DNA of 64,000 nt from Adineta ricciae (lineage: Eukaryota; Rotifera; Eurotatoria; Adinetida; Adinetidae), in contig CAJNOJ010000036.1 in assembly GCA_905250025.1 (NCBI GenBank), forward strand, positions 372,001 through 436,000. The letters are read 5' to 3'. Under the pieces are notes generated by a model, which was not told where the DNA came from, made no database searches, and saw only the letters and a program-made list of their open reading frames with translations. Below are positions 1 through 14,011 of the stretch, piece by piece (position 1 is the stretch's first letter; each line of letters begins with the position of its first letter). The translations under genes and the position numbers were made by a program.

Positions 1-2352
<2,352 letters not shown>

Positions 2353-3033
2353 TTATTCAAATTCTTTATCCGCCATAGATAACTGTATGTTGATATCAGT
2401 GAAAATATCTTTAGTTTTTTGTATATAATCTTCATAAATATCCAAAGTACTTTGATCGTGCATGTCTCGAAGCATCTTCAGAGTACATCTTTTTATCAAT
2501 TCTGTATTTGACAAGCATACTAGTGCGTGGATCTCTTCAGCATTGCATGATTTGTTCATGTAACTAATTAAATCATTGAGCTCTGAGGTATAGTTCAAAA
2601 TAACTCGTCGGTACTGTCGAATATTCAGTTTATCATCGTTTGTAATCATTGGTGAAATCAACCGTTGTAACAACGAAGAAGATTTTTCAATACTTTCCAA
2701 TCCCGTTGAATTCACACAGACGTTTAATACTTGATTGTAAGGTTTCCTGCTATGATAATCATTTACAATTGAAGATATCATCACCGATATTGCTCGCATT
2801 CGACTTGTTGCCGTTGCACAGTATTGATCGATAAATTCACATAATACTAACGGTCCTTGTCTTTGAAGTACATCAGGCTTCAGTGACCAGAACATCTCTA
2901 CTAGTCGCGCTAGTTCATTCGCATCGTCGTCCATCGATGAGACTTTCTTCACGGAAACTCCATTGGTCCGAGCGACAAGAAGAAAACATAACAGAATTTT
3001 CCAGACATAGGGTATTCGTTTCAATTTGAGCAT
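2353..3033 (-). CDS. Small secreted protein of unknown function
   Basis: A single-exon frame of 226 residues. The N-terminus has a basic start followed by a hydrophobic stretch (WKILLCFLLVA) and a plausible cleavage near ARTNG, so the protein is predicted to be secreted. The mature part is mostly helix-forming with six cysteines spread along it (CEFIDQYC, then four single ones) and several N-glycosylation sites (NST, NYT, NKS). A TATA-like box sits about 40 bases upstream of the ATG. I do not recognise the family. The alternating helices and paired cysteines could suit a small helical-bundle secreted factor, but that is only an impression from composition. Confidence 0.7.
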   Translation of the reverse strand: MLKLKRIPYVWKILLCFLLVARTNGVSVKKVSSMDDDANELARLVEMFWSLKPDVLQRQGPLVLCEFIDQYCATATSRMRAISVMISSIVNDYHSRKPYNQVLNVCVNSTGLESIEKSSSLLQRLISPMITNDDKLNIRQYRRVILNYTSELNDLISYMNKSCNAEEIHALVCLSNTELIKRCTLKMLRDMHDQSTLDIYEDYIQKTKDIFTDINIQLSMADKEFE

Positions 3034-3071
3034 TGATGATCACTCGGATGGAAAAAAAGCTTAGTGCAATG

Positions 3072-3079
3072 TATTTATA
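3072..3079 (-). promoter_or_regulatory. TATA-like box for the secreted protein gene
   Basis: TATAAATA on the minus strand, about 40 bases upstream of the start codon at 3033. Position and sequence fit a core promoter with a very short 5' UTR. Transcription start is not shown. Confidence 0.45.
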
Positions 3080-4173
3080 ACTTAAAAGCAGAATGCGCAT
3101 CCTTCCAGGAGCATTTTTATCTCACATTACATGCGAAAGAGAGCGCATTTCTCCCCATCAGTAGTAGAAAATAGATCGAATACTGACTTAAATATGAAAC
3201 AATGTAAAGTATTACAGAAAGGAAGCATAAACGACGTAATAACGATCATATTCTTTTCTTGAGAGATTCAATTCAATGATTTTGGACATTTCAATTACAG
3301 TTTCAATTATAAAACAAGGAAAATTTCCATTCTTGATGACGAATTATAACTGAATTTTCATCAGCTAGAAGTTCGCAGATGTTCAAGTATCCGCATATTT
3401 GTTTTACGTCTACCATTCTATTGAACTTGAATGTACCTGATTGAAACAGCGAGATGGGTTCTATTTAGACAAGTAAAATTCAATAAAAACCAAAAAATCG
3501 TTAATTGAAAAACCTTGATGTAAATTATTACTTTACTGTTTCATCTTTACGATAAGAAATCGTGTTTAATTATATAATTTGCTTAGGAAAGTTTTATTTC
3601 ACGCTTATAACGTCGATTGGTCTCTGACAAAGCGTCTTATAATAATTACAGGCGAAGATTGAAAACTTAATTAAATTGATAATCTACCGAATAGATATTT
3701 CCGGATATGACACGTCAGAAGTCTATTTTGAGCTTTATGATTGCTTGCACAGGATGGGTGCGAGTATAAAGAGACGACAAAACAGAAGTTACATGGGCAT
3801 AGTCTCGAGAGAAACATGAATGTCTGATAAATACTTTTTCAGCGATGAACTGTAGACAGACTTTCTTCTTGAGTAAATCTGTAAATACTGATCAGTAGCG
3901 ATCAATCTTTTCTCGATTGATAGATCTGACGTTATCTACAATTCAATCCTTTGAGAAGCTTGGAATAATTCTGTGTTCTCTTTGTATGAAAACAAGATTT
4001 GAGTCGTGTCGGTTCTTTATGCTAAACACATAGAGGATATGCAGTGCGGAAATTTTGTTCTCTTTCTTTCATCTACATTTTGATTTAGTATTATCTCCGT
4101 GCATCGATTGATTTGATCGGCAAAAGAAATCTGCGCTGAATATTCGACGATTAACTAAACAGTTACGTTTGGC
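3080..4173. other. Intergenic, no gene seen
   Basis: AT-rich divergent intergenic region between the minus-strand secreted protein and the plus-strand receptor; it presumably holds both promoters. No coding, repeat or RNA feature was recognised. Confidence 0.5.
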
Positions 4174-5205
4174 ATGAGCAAGAATGAAACCAGTTCAAAT
4201 GACACTGACTACGATTATGATTATCAAGATGAGAGTGAAGTGTTCATTCCTTCAGCTGCAATCCAGTTTTGGACATACTTAATCCTACAGATTCCATCGC
4301 TTTTCTGCACAATATTTCTCCTGTATTATTTAATCTTTGATCGTCGTTTACGTCAACAGATTCATAATCATGTAATCATTGTTTTACTTTTTCTCTCTCT
4401 TTTTATCTTAGCTATTGACAATTCATTCTATCTTGATGGATGGCGATTAGGTCATGGAAATATGAGATTATCAACGCCTAGCTTTTGCTTGCTCTGGTGG
4501 TTCATTGACTATGGCTTCTACGGTGCTGTATCTGTGTTTCTTGTTTGGGCATCATTAGAGAGACATATACTTATCTTTCATCGACGACAACTTCTTGGTA
4601 CACAACGAAAAGTGTTCTACGTTCATTACCTACCATTGATTTTACTTTCTGTCTACCTTCTTGGGTTCTATATCGGTGTACTCGTGTTCCCTCCATGTCA
4701 GAATGTTTTCTATTTCAATTATATAGCATGTGGCTCATCTCCATGTTATCAAGATATTTCATGGTTAAATACATGGGACTATTTTGTCAATGGAATTTTA
4801 TGTAATATTCTAGAAGCCATTTTCAGTGTATCCTTGCTGGGAAGAACAGTTTGGAAAAAATGCTATGCCCAAAGTCGTTTTCAATGGAGGAAATACCGCA
4901 AAATGACCATTCAATTACTCTCAATATCGACACTTTCCTTGTGTATTAATCTTCCTCAATCATTAATTACTCTTATACAGCAAATCCATCCAGATTTACA
5001 TGATTTCGGCAGTAGCGTTGAACCATACTTTTTCTATTTGACTGGCTATGTTATTTTATTATTACCGTTCGTTTCACTTGGATGTCTGCCAGAATTATGG
5101 CCGAGATTACTCTGTTGGAGTCAACGAGGTCGAAGAATGATTGGTCCAATGACAATAACTGCAGGAGGCGGACAGACAGTTTTTGTGCGAACGAAACACC
5201 ATTGA
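4174..5205 (+). CDS. Seven-transmembrane receptor, rhodopsin-like (orphan)
   Basis: Intronless frame of 343 residues with seven hydrophobic segments. The N-terminus is extracellular-type: acidic, Tyr/Asp-rich (DYDYDYQDE) with NET and NDT glycosylation sites. A DRY-like ERHILIFH motif follows TM3, and Trp/Cys residues before TM3 and a CxxxxCY pair in the second outer loop could form the usual disulphide. The tail is short and basic. The ERH plus F-H-R-R pattern resembles the large intronless orphan receptor families expanded in bdelloid rotifers (family recall, not a search). The ligand is unknown. AATAAA at 5244 gives a very short 3' UTR. Confidence 0.85.
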   Translation: MSKNETSSNDTDYDYDYQDESEVFIPSAAIQFWTYLILQIPSLFCTIFLLYYLIFDRRLRQQIHNHVIIVLLFLSLFILAIDNSFYLDGWRLGHGNMRLSTPSFCLLWWFIDYGFYGAVSVFLVWASLERHILIFHRRQLLGTQRKVFYVHYLPLILLSVYLLGFYIGVLVFPPCQNVFYFNYIACGSSPCYQDISWLNTWDYFVNGILCNILEAIFSVSLLGRTVWKKCYAQSRFQWRKYRKMTIQLLSISTLSLCINLPQSLITLIQQIHPDLHDFGSSVEPYFFYLTGYVILLLPFVSLGCLPELWPRLLCWSQRGRRMIGPMTITAGGGQTVFVRTKHH

Positions 5206-7438
5206 TGCGTTCATCCACTTTGCTATTTTGACTGTAGATGTATAATAAAAAGAATCATTTCTGTCACTGTTTAGTACAGATCAAATGTGAAAGGTCCGTC
5301 TTCGAATACACATTTAATCTATCGGAACAACGAATATACGATCGTTTGGTTTTAATGTACTCATTATCAATACAAACATCTGATCATCTAATTTATCCGT
5401 TCACCAAATGAGTAACAGCTGGATCAACGTCATATGTAAATGTTTTCTGATACACTGCGGTGACCAAGGACATCAACTACATCCATCCACCATTCAGCTT
5501 GTCAACTGCCTTTAATTGATTTCTTTGAACGAACACGATCAATCAGAAGTTCTACAAGTACAAAATGTACCTCTCAAATCGATCAGAATCGCGTACGATA
5601 CATTCAGTATCAATGAGCTATTAATTTCCTTTGATTTCCAATGATCCATAATTGACAAGTCAATATACATACATCTACTGGAGATTCTTTCAAGAATTAT
5701 TGCTAATATATACTGTACAAATCGATTTATGAAGGAAATCAGACGTCAATAACTCGATTGATTACCATTGACAAGATCGTGTTGTTGTTTTCTTTCATAA
5801 TATACAAAATAGATTTGTTCTCTACTAGCTGGAATGCATCACAGTGAACAAATGTTTAGCTTCTGTAGGAATTTTAGAAACTTTCCTTCGAAATGATGTA
5901 AACAAATAACATATATAAATATTCGATTGATTTCGCATTTCTCTTTAATGATTTGATTATGGAAACAGAATCAAATCATATATCACAAATGCACTAATCC
6001 ACAACAAACAAGGAGAAAACGAAAAAAAAACATTATTATTTGCTGTATATTAATAAACAAATAGCGAAGTATTCACAACAGTTATGGTATTTTGAGTAGT
6101 CGCTTTTATAGCTTGAAAAGAACGATCACGTGTATGTGGTATAAAAAGATGAATATCAGTATACTACAATATTATTTAAAAAAATCGTCGTTTTTCCTGA
6201 GTATTTTTTTCGAAAGTGCACTTACCAAATATTTACTAATACAAAGTAAAATTGCGTTAATAAATGACCAGAAGGATAAAATCAAAAGGAGAAATGTGGC
6301 AGTCGCTAATGTCCATTGTTTACAACCCATTCGAATTCGATTCGATCGACCGAGGTATGCTCTTTCTTATTTTCTTTATTTGATTTTTTCTATTTATTTT
6401 TGTCTTTCTTAGAAACGAAATCATATCCAATCAAAATGCTCGACATGCACCTCTATCGTACATCGATGTTCATTGGCGGAGAGACTACTTGAAAAAGAAA
6501 TTTTCATTGTATCGAGGGTGAAACGTTCCTACAAGGTGTTTAATAGATAAATAAATGATCATTGACATGTCACATATACGGTTTCTATTTTCAATACGAT
6601 TCCTATTATGAATTTTAAGGTTATAGAGAAAGAAGCACATCGCAAAGTGAAATTTACACGTATGACAGAGAATAATCCGACAACAAATATAAGAATTTTT
6701 CGTCTTACACTCGTCTACGCATATTCACTAGTTTATCATAATACTTCGTATGTTTTATGGTATTCATTTTTCTTTCGAATCAAACTTGGTTTTCTTATTA
6801 ACAACCTATCGAGATAGTAATTCATGCCTTTAAACACTATTACTCATCAGTTCTGATTCATCCCCAAAAACAAGCTTCTCTTTTTCTTCTTTCAGTCGTA
6901 TGATTCGTAAAAATATATATATTTTATCTCAAGAAAGTGTATGTGTGGGTTGAGCATTTGCCTATCAAGTATGCATACATGTATATATATATAAATCAGT
7001 GCATACAAGCGTAGGACATGACAACAATGTCGACGGTTTACTCATTGTATATATTCACCGACATCAACTTTATAAGAGAAAGAAAAAAAACCACACGATG
7101 GTTACTCAGATGTGTCGTCTGTCTGTCCTCTCTTACTTAGTTTTTCTTTTTTATTTCTATTCTTTCTCTCCTGTCGTCGCATTTATACATACAAGGCAAT
7201 GTTGGCCAAGAGAAGAGAGAGAAAAAGAATCTAAGTACGTGTATATGTATGTGTACACATACATCTTCTGTAGTGATGGTGGGAGTTTGCGTTTGCATCG
7301 AATGTGGGAAGAAGAAAGACCCTGAGAGATACGAGAAACGCATCTTTATTCGTTTTGACGATATAGACCGAGTTATAATGATAACATTTTACCTTTCATT
7401 TCTTTTGTATCACATATGTATATTCTTTGAACTTTCAG
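5206..7438. other. Long intergenic region with one doubtful small spliced ORF
   Basis: Contains the receptor poly(A) signal at 5244 and low-complexity AT tracts (TATATATATA around 6915 and 6982). There is a possible small spliced gene at 6264-6492, listed separately. The 6990-7430 part is a mix of TA/TG-rich sequence immediately upstream of the FRRS1-like gene and is probably its promoter or 5' UTR; the overlapping short frames there lack protein-like composition. Confidence 0.5.
6264..6492 (+). CDS. Possible small spliced gene, unknown
   Basis: A well-formed small intron (6355-6412: donor GTATGC, long T/C tract, acceptor TTCTTAG) is the main evidence that this stretch is transcribed. Joining 6264-6354 to 6413-6492 gives a 56-residue frame starting with ATG (Met-Thr-Arg-Arg). 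An alternative frame across the same splice runs longer at the 3' side, to 6521 (ending LKKKFSLYRG), and has equally good composition. I cannot choose the frame or name the product; it could also be a non-coding transcript. Confidence 0.25.
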
Positions 7439-10333
7439 ATGATCATGAATCGTCATTTGTTCTTATTTGTCCTATTATTTGGAACTATTCATAGTCAAGT
7501 CACATTTGAATCATTATGCTCGCACGATGTCGAAGTTGCCGGAATGTCATCTCTTGATGGCAACGACGAATTTGAAATCGATCTGTACGAAGGGCGATTT
7601 CTATCGGATGATACGATTTTACGTAAGAATATTTTTTGTCGTCGAAATAAACTAAATGCTCTGCTTTCCTTCCAGTGGCAATAAGACAAAAACGACAGAA
7701 TTACGGTATCAGCGAATTTGCTCTACGTGCTGTTGATTACGATGGAAACATCGTTGGTCGATTTGACGATCATCAAACGGGGAATTTAGCTTTAAGACAT
7801 CATACATGTCCAAACGGTGCTAGCGTAAGAATGACATTCGTTCTGGGTTTATGTAGCTTTTATTTTGGACATTTCCGATAGGTTATTTATCTCGATCGAG
7901 CAGAAGCTCGTGGATATCGAGAAATCCCATTACAATGGCGAGCAACTGGTATTAGTCCGAATTTAGATGAAATCATTTTCCAGTTAGTTCAGAGCGAAAA
8001 CTAATAATCTTGTATCTGCAATGCTTTTCGTTGTTTCTAGCGCTGACATTGTTTCCAATCGACAACTATATCGAGTGAAATCAGCGCCTTTAAGACGAGT
8101 GAGTATCAGTTTTGCCTGCTAATCTCTGCGATCAATGTACATTTTTCTCATGTTCAGCGTCTGGCATCTGGACTGATCGCGTACAATGCAGATCAATCAA
8201 TTAATATCGATTACTGTGGTGAATCACAGGGATGCTTAATTGTTCCACAACAATGTAATAATGATGCCAAATGTGAATATACACTTTCCTGGCAAGTTAT
8301 CAGTGAAGATAAAGCCACTTTTCGTATTGTCGCGCGAGCACAAGGTTTTGCTGGTGTAGGATTTTCTAAAGATGAAAATCGGGTAAGAATTTATTCAAAT
8401 ATGGCACGTGAGAACGTGTGAGAATTCCTCGTGTGACCTAGAAGCGTCTTTATCAATATTTTAAAAGCATACGATTTCTTATATTCTGCCAGAAGTCTTT
8501 CTGAGATTAAAACAACAATTTGAGTCGAAATCATGATCAGTTGTAGTGCTTACACCAACTCGAGTCGATCTGTTTAACATTTTTCATATCTCATTAAAAT
8601 TCGATATTGTTTCACCAGCTGTCAAACGTTGAGCAACTGTCATCTCTTCCGACTTAACAAATTACTTATCGCCCGATGACATAATACTATCTATTTCTTA
8701 ATGGTAGTCTGCACGTCTATCGAGTGCAGAAACTATATTGCCAGTAGCTTCTTTTCCTATCAACTATTCAAAACACATATGTTACGGTTTAATTCAAGGG
8801 TGGTGATCAAGTTGTACTCTGCACAAAAGATGCTCAAGGACATGTTTACGTACATAACATGTTTGTCGCTGTTCAAACTGCTCAGTACATTTTACGCGGT
8901 CGACCAGCTTACGGTTTACAAGATGTCGATGGCTCTTCAAATGCTACACATATCTTCTGTAAATTCACACGTACTCTGTCGCCCTACACAGAATCATTCG
9001 CTGAAAATGACGGACGAGTTCGTGATGGAGTCGATCGAGACAAATTGGTAGACTTAAAGCAAGCTCATTATTTGTATCCGATCTATTCAAACGAAGATCT
9101 TATGACTGCACAAGGTTTGTATACGATGGAGAAGCGAAATGTGAAAATAAAGACTGAAAAATGCGATTTTAGGAATGCGTGTTCCCTTTCAAGATATTCC
9201 AATTGTTAACAATCATCCTGTAAATTTCGAACGTCGCATCTGGCCAAAATCACATCCACAAGCAGGGTCACTCTTGGCTAAAGTTCATGGTAAATAAATG
9301 AGAGAAGACATATGTTACTTATTGTTCATTTTCCTTCTTTTTAATAGCAATTTTGAATATCATTGCTTGGGTTCTTCTTGCATCAGCCGGTGTGATGGTT
9401 GCTCGTTATTTTGATTCTGTTTGGCCAGACTATGAACGACGCGTTGTTGTTGATGGCAGTGGAACTGTCACAGGAGAAAAACTTCAACGACGAAGACGCG
9501 TTTCTTACTTTACTGTAATTGAACTGACTGAAATCTTTTCGAAGATAATCATGAATTCTCTCTCTCTCTCTCTTATCATCATATAGATTCTTCCACCTCT
9601 AATGTGTATTGTTGCAATTCTGACATGGATAGCATTCTTGTGTATTCTTTTTGAACTTAATTGGAAATGGACTTATGGAACGCATCATATGTGGCATTCA
9701 ATTCTTGGTGTTATTGTTCTTGTTTGTGCATTCTTGGCTGTATGTTCTCTCTAATCGTATATCTCTGCAGAAGACGTTCTTATATCTTTTCGTTTTCTTG
9801 TTATAGCCAATTGTTGGCGTCATGCGACCCACTGCCCGTACAAAACGTTATTGCGTTTGGTATTGGATTCATTGGCTTGTTGTTTCCTTAGCTCATTGCC
9901 TTGCCATTCCTGTCATCTTTCTGGGTATGGATAATCGACGATTAGATTTGTGGACATGGTGCTCATGGTTATTATTTGGCTGGTGTATATTCCATTTTAT
10001 TGTTCAATTGATTTTCGAAATTCATGCTTGTTGCTATGCTAGACAAGAATACGAACGTAAGATCGACTCAATGCGGTTCATCTTTTCAGTCTAATTTCTC
10101 TTCTACTGTAGGCTTTGAAGATGGAGAATATTATTCGGAAAAGAATCCCGATCAACGTATTAGACGTGAACGTGCTCCTGTAAGTATTTCATCGAAATCG
10201 AAAAGTGTCGATTACGTTTTGATTTGAATAGGGTGATTCGTGGAAACCAGCACTTCTTGGCATTTATTTATTTGTCACTTTAATTGTCGTTATTATTCTT
10301 GTTATCGCGGTTATACTCTATCAAGGTTATTAG
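7439..10333 (+). CDS. FRRS1: FRRS1-like reelin/DOMON/cytochrome b561 membrane protein
   Basis: Twelve exons: 7439-7622, 7676-7824, 7882-7982, 8041-8098, 8158-8382, 8799-9114, 9173-9289, 9348-9514, 9587-9739, 9807-10056, 10112-10179 and 10232-10333. They total 1890 bases, or 629 residues. Order of parts: signal peptide, reelin (Reeler) domain, DOMON domain (SWQVISEDKATF, GFAGVGFSKD), then a cytochrome b561 core of about six TM helices with candidate haem histidines (AKVHAILN, THHMWHSILG, YWIHW). This is the layout of ferric-chelate reductase 1 / stromal cell-derived receptor 2, which moves electrons across membranes, classically from ascorbate to ferric iron. The start at 7439 is chosen because the hydrophobic signal follows directly; ATG 7445 is also possible. 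The sixth exon boundary (intron of 416 bp, weak acceptor) is the least certain. Confidence 0.9.
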
Positions 10334-11118
10334 ATCTTTCGTTCACCGAACAATGACATTATCTCCTTACTCACGTGTTTGTTTGTACACTATGCTTGAA
10401 TAATAATAATAAGATGAACGTGCGTTCATTCATTCTGTTTTTTCTTTGGTTTTTAATCAAGATTAGACTAGACGCGAGGAAATGTGTTTCTTTCTCTTTT
10501 TTCTCTTGTAGAAGATTTTTCTTTTTCTTTTCGACAGTATTTTATTAATATTATGGTTTTTGCTTTCTCACTTCTCTATCTTCTTCTGCTTCTTTTCTTG
10601 AATAGTGCGACAGTGAACATTTCAAAAATAAACTTTGCTTTTGTTCATTAACGAACGATTCACATCGATACAACAAACTGCATAAGAACATTTGGGCAGT
10701 TTTCCGCTTGTATGTGATATTGAATCAATAAACCGTTTCAAAACAGAGGAACGTGTCCTTGTTGAACATAAAATCGACTGAAGTGTTATTCCAATCCATC
10801 ACCTTTCTTATTCTACTGATCATTGTAAGTCTTCACCGAAGCCATTCACCAACTAGAATGACCTAAAAGATTTAATGTGTAACATTTTCTTTGTTGACGC
10901 TTCGGTCTTCTTTTAAAAAAACAGCTTCTACATGTGCACAGGAATGTTGAGCAAAGAAAAATATCTTCTCGAAAATGCTCGTTTGCTTCAATGCGATGGA
11001 ATGAATGATTGTTAAAGAAATTTATTCGAGTAGTTGGAAGAAAAGAAAATAATTTGAATATACAAATCAATCAAGTTCTGCATGAGTTCATTTGAGATGT
11101 TGTAAACTGTATCACTTG
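10334..11118. other. Convergent 3' UTR region
   Basis: T/C-rich 3' flank of the FRRS1-like gene with AATAAA signals at 10627 and 10727, then the 3' flank of the oppositely oriented F-box gene. No gene seen. Confidence 0.5.
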
Positions 11119-12957
11119 TCATATCTGGTTTGTTTTCCGTACAAATCGTTGGTAACACGAGCTTTGTTGGACTTCAAATTTATCCGCTATTTCTGTTTGC
11201 AGTAGGTCAGCTATTGATAATTGCAAAGTTAGCAACGGTTCATAACCAACAAATAGTGAGAAGAGCGTTAAGCATTGCAGTTTTGGAAGATTTCGTAAAA
11301 AGTTGTCGATTTTCGTACATAGCTGTTCAACTTTTTGTGAGCCACGTGCATACGTCAACGTGAGTTGTAGATATTCTAAATTTGGAAGGCACTGATGATT
11401 AATTGTGGCTAAATTGACTGATTCAGTCACTTCCAAACGTTGCAGCTGTTTGTTGAATACTTCAGTTAACTCATGATCTATCGGTGGTAAATCAGTGGCT
11501 TTTAATATCAAACGGTTGAAACGTGGAAATTTGTGAAAAAACTTTGCTTTTAAGTGTTCTATTTGGATAAGTTCAAATTGGATAGTTGTGACATGATATA
11601 ATGTGACATCAATAGCGTTTAGTTTCTCGGCAAAGATCAAATGATCACTTTCCGTGCAACTCTCGAGTCTTCTCAAGCCAAAGAATTGAAGTGATTTCAC
11701 TTTCGGTAAATTCAATTTCAGAAATCGAAACAATCTCGTAGTATTCGTCTGATTAACGACGTATATTCCAAGCGAAGTAATATTAGACCACAAACGTGAC
11801 CCGAATGTTAATTTTTCATAATGATTTATTATAATCTTATCAAAGTTTTGGACAGCTGGGAGTTCACTAAATGGGAACGGTAATGAATATAAGCAGATAG
11901 CGTTGTCAACAAGATGACCGTTAATTATCCAATTATGATCCAGCCAAAATTGGCTTCGAAATGTTGATATAACGGTTGGGAGAGAATATTCGTTTTTATA
12001 TGTTTCTACGTAGAGATGAAAGTTTTTTAATTCAATCATTGATTTTAACAATTCGTTTTCGAGTTCGTAACCGTTCAAAAGAAGGTGTTTCTCGTGTTCA
12101 GCGATGTTAACCAAAGCACAATACGAACATCTTAATGATAAAGTAACAAGTGTGGACGAAAAGATCTGAATTATATGCATAAGCACATGTAAGTGAATGC
12201 GATCGAAAACTGTCGCGTTTCTGGGCGAGAGCGTACTGTCGGTATAGAATAAGAATTCTTCCAGTGCAATTTCAGAAAACTCTTCCGAGTTGTTTGGTAA
12301 TGTTGTCTCAGACGGAAATGGAGCCCGTATATGTAAGGAACGTAAATTTGGAGTATACGGGAGAAAACAAAACACATTTTGGAGTACTTCTAAGCGGATT
12401 TTCAATGATCGAATGTGAACATTCCATGTCAAACCAGCAAACCTTCGCCGTTCCAAACTCTCCACTTCATTCACATATTCAAACATTTCCAACTTGTTTC
12501 CATCGTTAAACACTTTCTCAAATAATATTTGCTCACTATCGAGTTCTTCGTACTTGTATGATCGTTTCCGTACCACTGTATCTTCGACATGCAACGAGCG
12601 CAGTCGGGAAAAACAGTCACTTTCTATGATGCGAGTGAGCTGCTTGTTGGAAAAGCCATGAGGCGAGGAGAGAACGAGTGATGTTAGATTAGGAAAATGA
12701 TCTAGTGGGAAAATGAGATGATGATTGACGATGGTTAATGAATGAATATGTGACGCAAGAAGCGACAGGATGCGTTGCCAAGTAGACGAGTTTGTTGTTG
12801 GTAGTTGTAAGGAGGTGCAAGAGTGATGGTTGAGAATAAGTTGACGAAATCGTGAATTTAAGAGAAAGAAAGAATGGAGTATGTCGTTGTGTGACAAATA
12901 GTGAGTGATGATGAGAATGATCTCGTTTGGAAGATGATCGAAGCGCATAGTTGACAT
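11119..12957 (-). CDS. F-box protein with LRR-like C-terminal region
   Basis: Single exon, 612 residues from the ATG at 12957. The first 45 residues form an F-box (FDHLPNEIILIITHYLS, then DILHSFFLLNSRFRQL), which binds SKP1 and brings substrates to an SCF ubiquitin ligase. The rest consists of irregular leucine-rich segments (LHSLTIVNHHL, LRSLHIRAP, LEYLQLTL), the likely substrate-binding part. The upstream in-frame methionine at 13029 adds 24 residues before the F-box; the decayed paralogue downstream matches this gene from MSTM on, which supports the shorter start. Intronless F-box genes in small expanded families are typical of rotifers and nematodes. The substrate is unknown. Confidence 0.85.
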   Translation of the reverse strand: MSTMRFDHLPNEIILIITHYLSHNDILHSFFLLNSRFRQLILNHHSCTSLQLPTTNSSTWQRILSLLASHIHSLTIVNHHLIFPLDHFPNLTSLVLSSPHGFSNKQLTRIIESDCFSRLRSLHVEDTVVRKRSYKYEELDSEQILFEKVFNDGNKLEMFEYVNEVESLERRRFAGLTWNVHIRSLKIRLEVLQNVFCFLPYTPNLRSLHIRAPFPSETTLPNNSEEFSEIALEEFLFYTDSTLSPRNATVFDRIHLHVLMHIIQIFSSTLVTLSLRCSYCALVNIAEHEKHLLLNGYELENELLKSMIELKNFHLYVETYKNEYSLPTVISTFRSQFWLDHNWIINGHLVDNAICLYSLPFPFSELPAVQNFDKIIINHYEKLTFGSRLWSNITSLGIYVVNQTNTTRLFRFLKLNLPKVKSLQFFGLRRLESCTESDHLIFAEKLNAIDVTLYHVTTIQFELIQIEHLKAKFFHKFPRFNRLILKATDLPPIDHELTEVFNKQLQRLEVTESVNLATINHQCLPNLEYLQLTLTYARGSQKVEQLCTKIDNFLRNLPKLQCLTLFSLFVGYEPLLTLQLSIADLLQTEIADKFEVQQSSCYQRFVRKTNQI

Positions 12958-14011
12958 AGTAGTAAATGAAAGATTGTCGGATACAGTAGAACGTACGTAA
13001 ATAAAGTATGTGCTTTTGTAATAGAGCACTTGTTATTGGGCACAACAATCTTGTGTTGACACAATGATAGTAGAGAGTAGAGATGATGTTTTTTATGAAA
13101 GCATCAGCAGAGCTTATCGAACGCAGTGTGACACATTTTGCCAACCTACAATATTCAACATATCGAATATAGTGAATTCCACCATTTGCTCATTAAACTG
13201 GCAATTCAAGAGAATTGAAATGCGAACGGATGTAATTGGGTGGATTTATCTAGACAGTCAAACGTCGATAAAGCATTTTCTATCGAACAAGAAACTTTAT
13301 TGGCAGCGACATTAACATCAGATAACTCAAAAGTTCATTTTTTTTGCGAAATGAAAATATTGACCGCAGGGTTTAATTTCGAATACATTCGCAATTTCAC
13401 TTAGATCTATATATTCAATGACCAGTTGAAATGCGTCATCAGCGGCATAAAAAACACAACGCCTGCAAGGAATAGTATGGAGTGAAAGAAGTTCCAGACT
13501 TAGGAAATTTATAAACAAGTTCATAATAAATTTCGAAAGAGTACTTGATATTTCACTGAAACCACCGTAACTTAGTAACAGATGTAATTCTTTCAAACGA
13601 TCAAAGTAGCCATATTGTAGTTTCGCTAAATTCTGCATTTCATAACGAGTAACAATATCTAACTGTCGAATTTGCTTGCTTAGAAAATCAGCTAATTGGC
13701 ATCCTTTCATTGGCAAAACAAAACTGGCTACCATCAAACGTTTAGTATTTGAGAGAAGATTGCCAAAGCTTCCCACTGACATCTGCTCAAGGCTGACTGT
13801 CTTATCTTTATTCAATACTATGTTGATATTTTCAATTTGGTTTCGAAGCGCAGTTTCAGCATCATGTCATAAATCATACGACTATACGAATCTGATGACT
13901 TTTAATTTCGATATATTGACTTTAATGGAATGAAGAAATGTGGATAAGATTTTAATTATGGACATTGTTTATTCGTGACGCTTTTCGAGAATAGAAACGA
14001 AAATATTTTAA

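Noticed and set aside
6900-7420. TA/TG-rich tracts as a microsatellite or telomere-like array
   Set aside because: Runs are short and irregular, without a repeated unit long enough to call.
12689-13144. 151-residue minus-strand frame upstream of the F-box gene
   Set aside because: It overlaps the F-box coding start in another frame; composition is that of shadow sequence.
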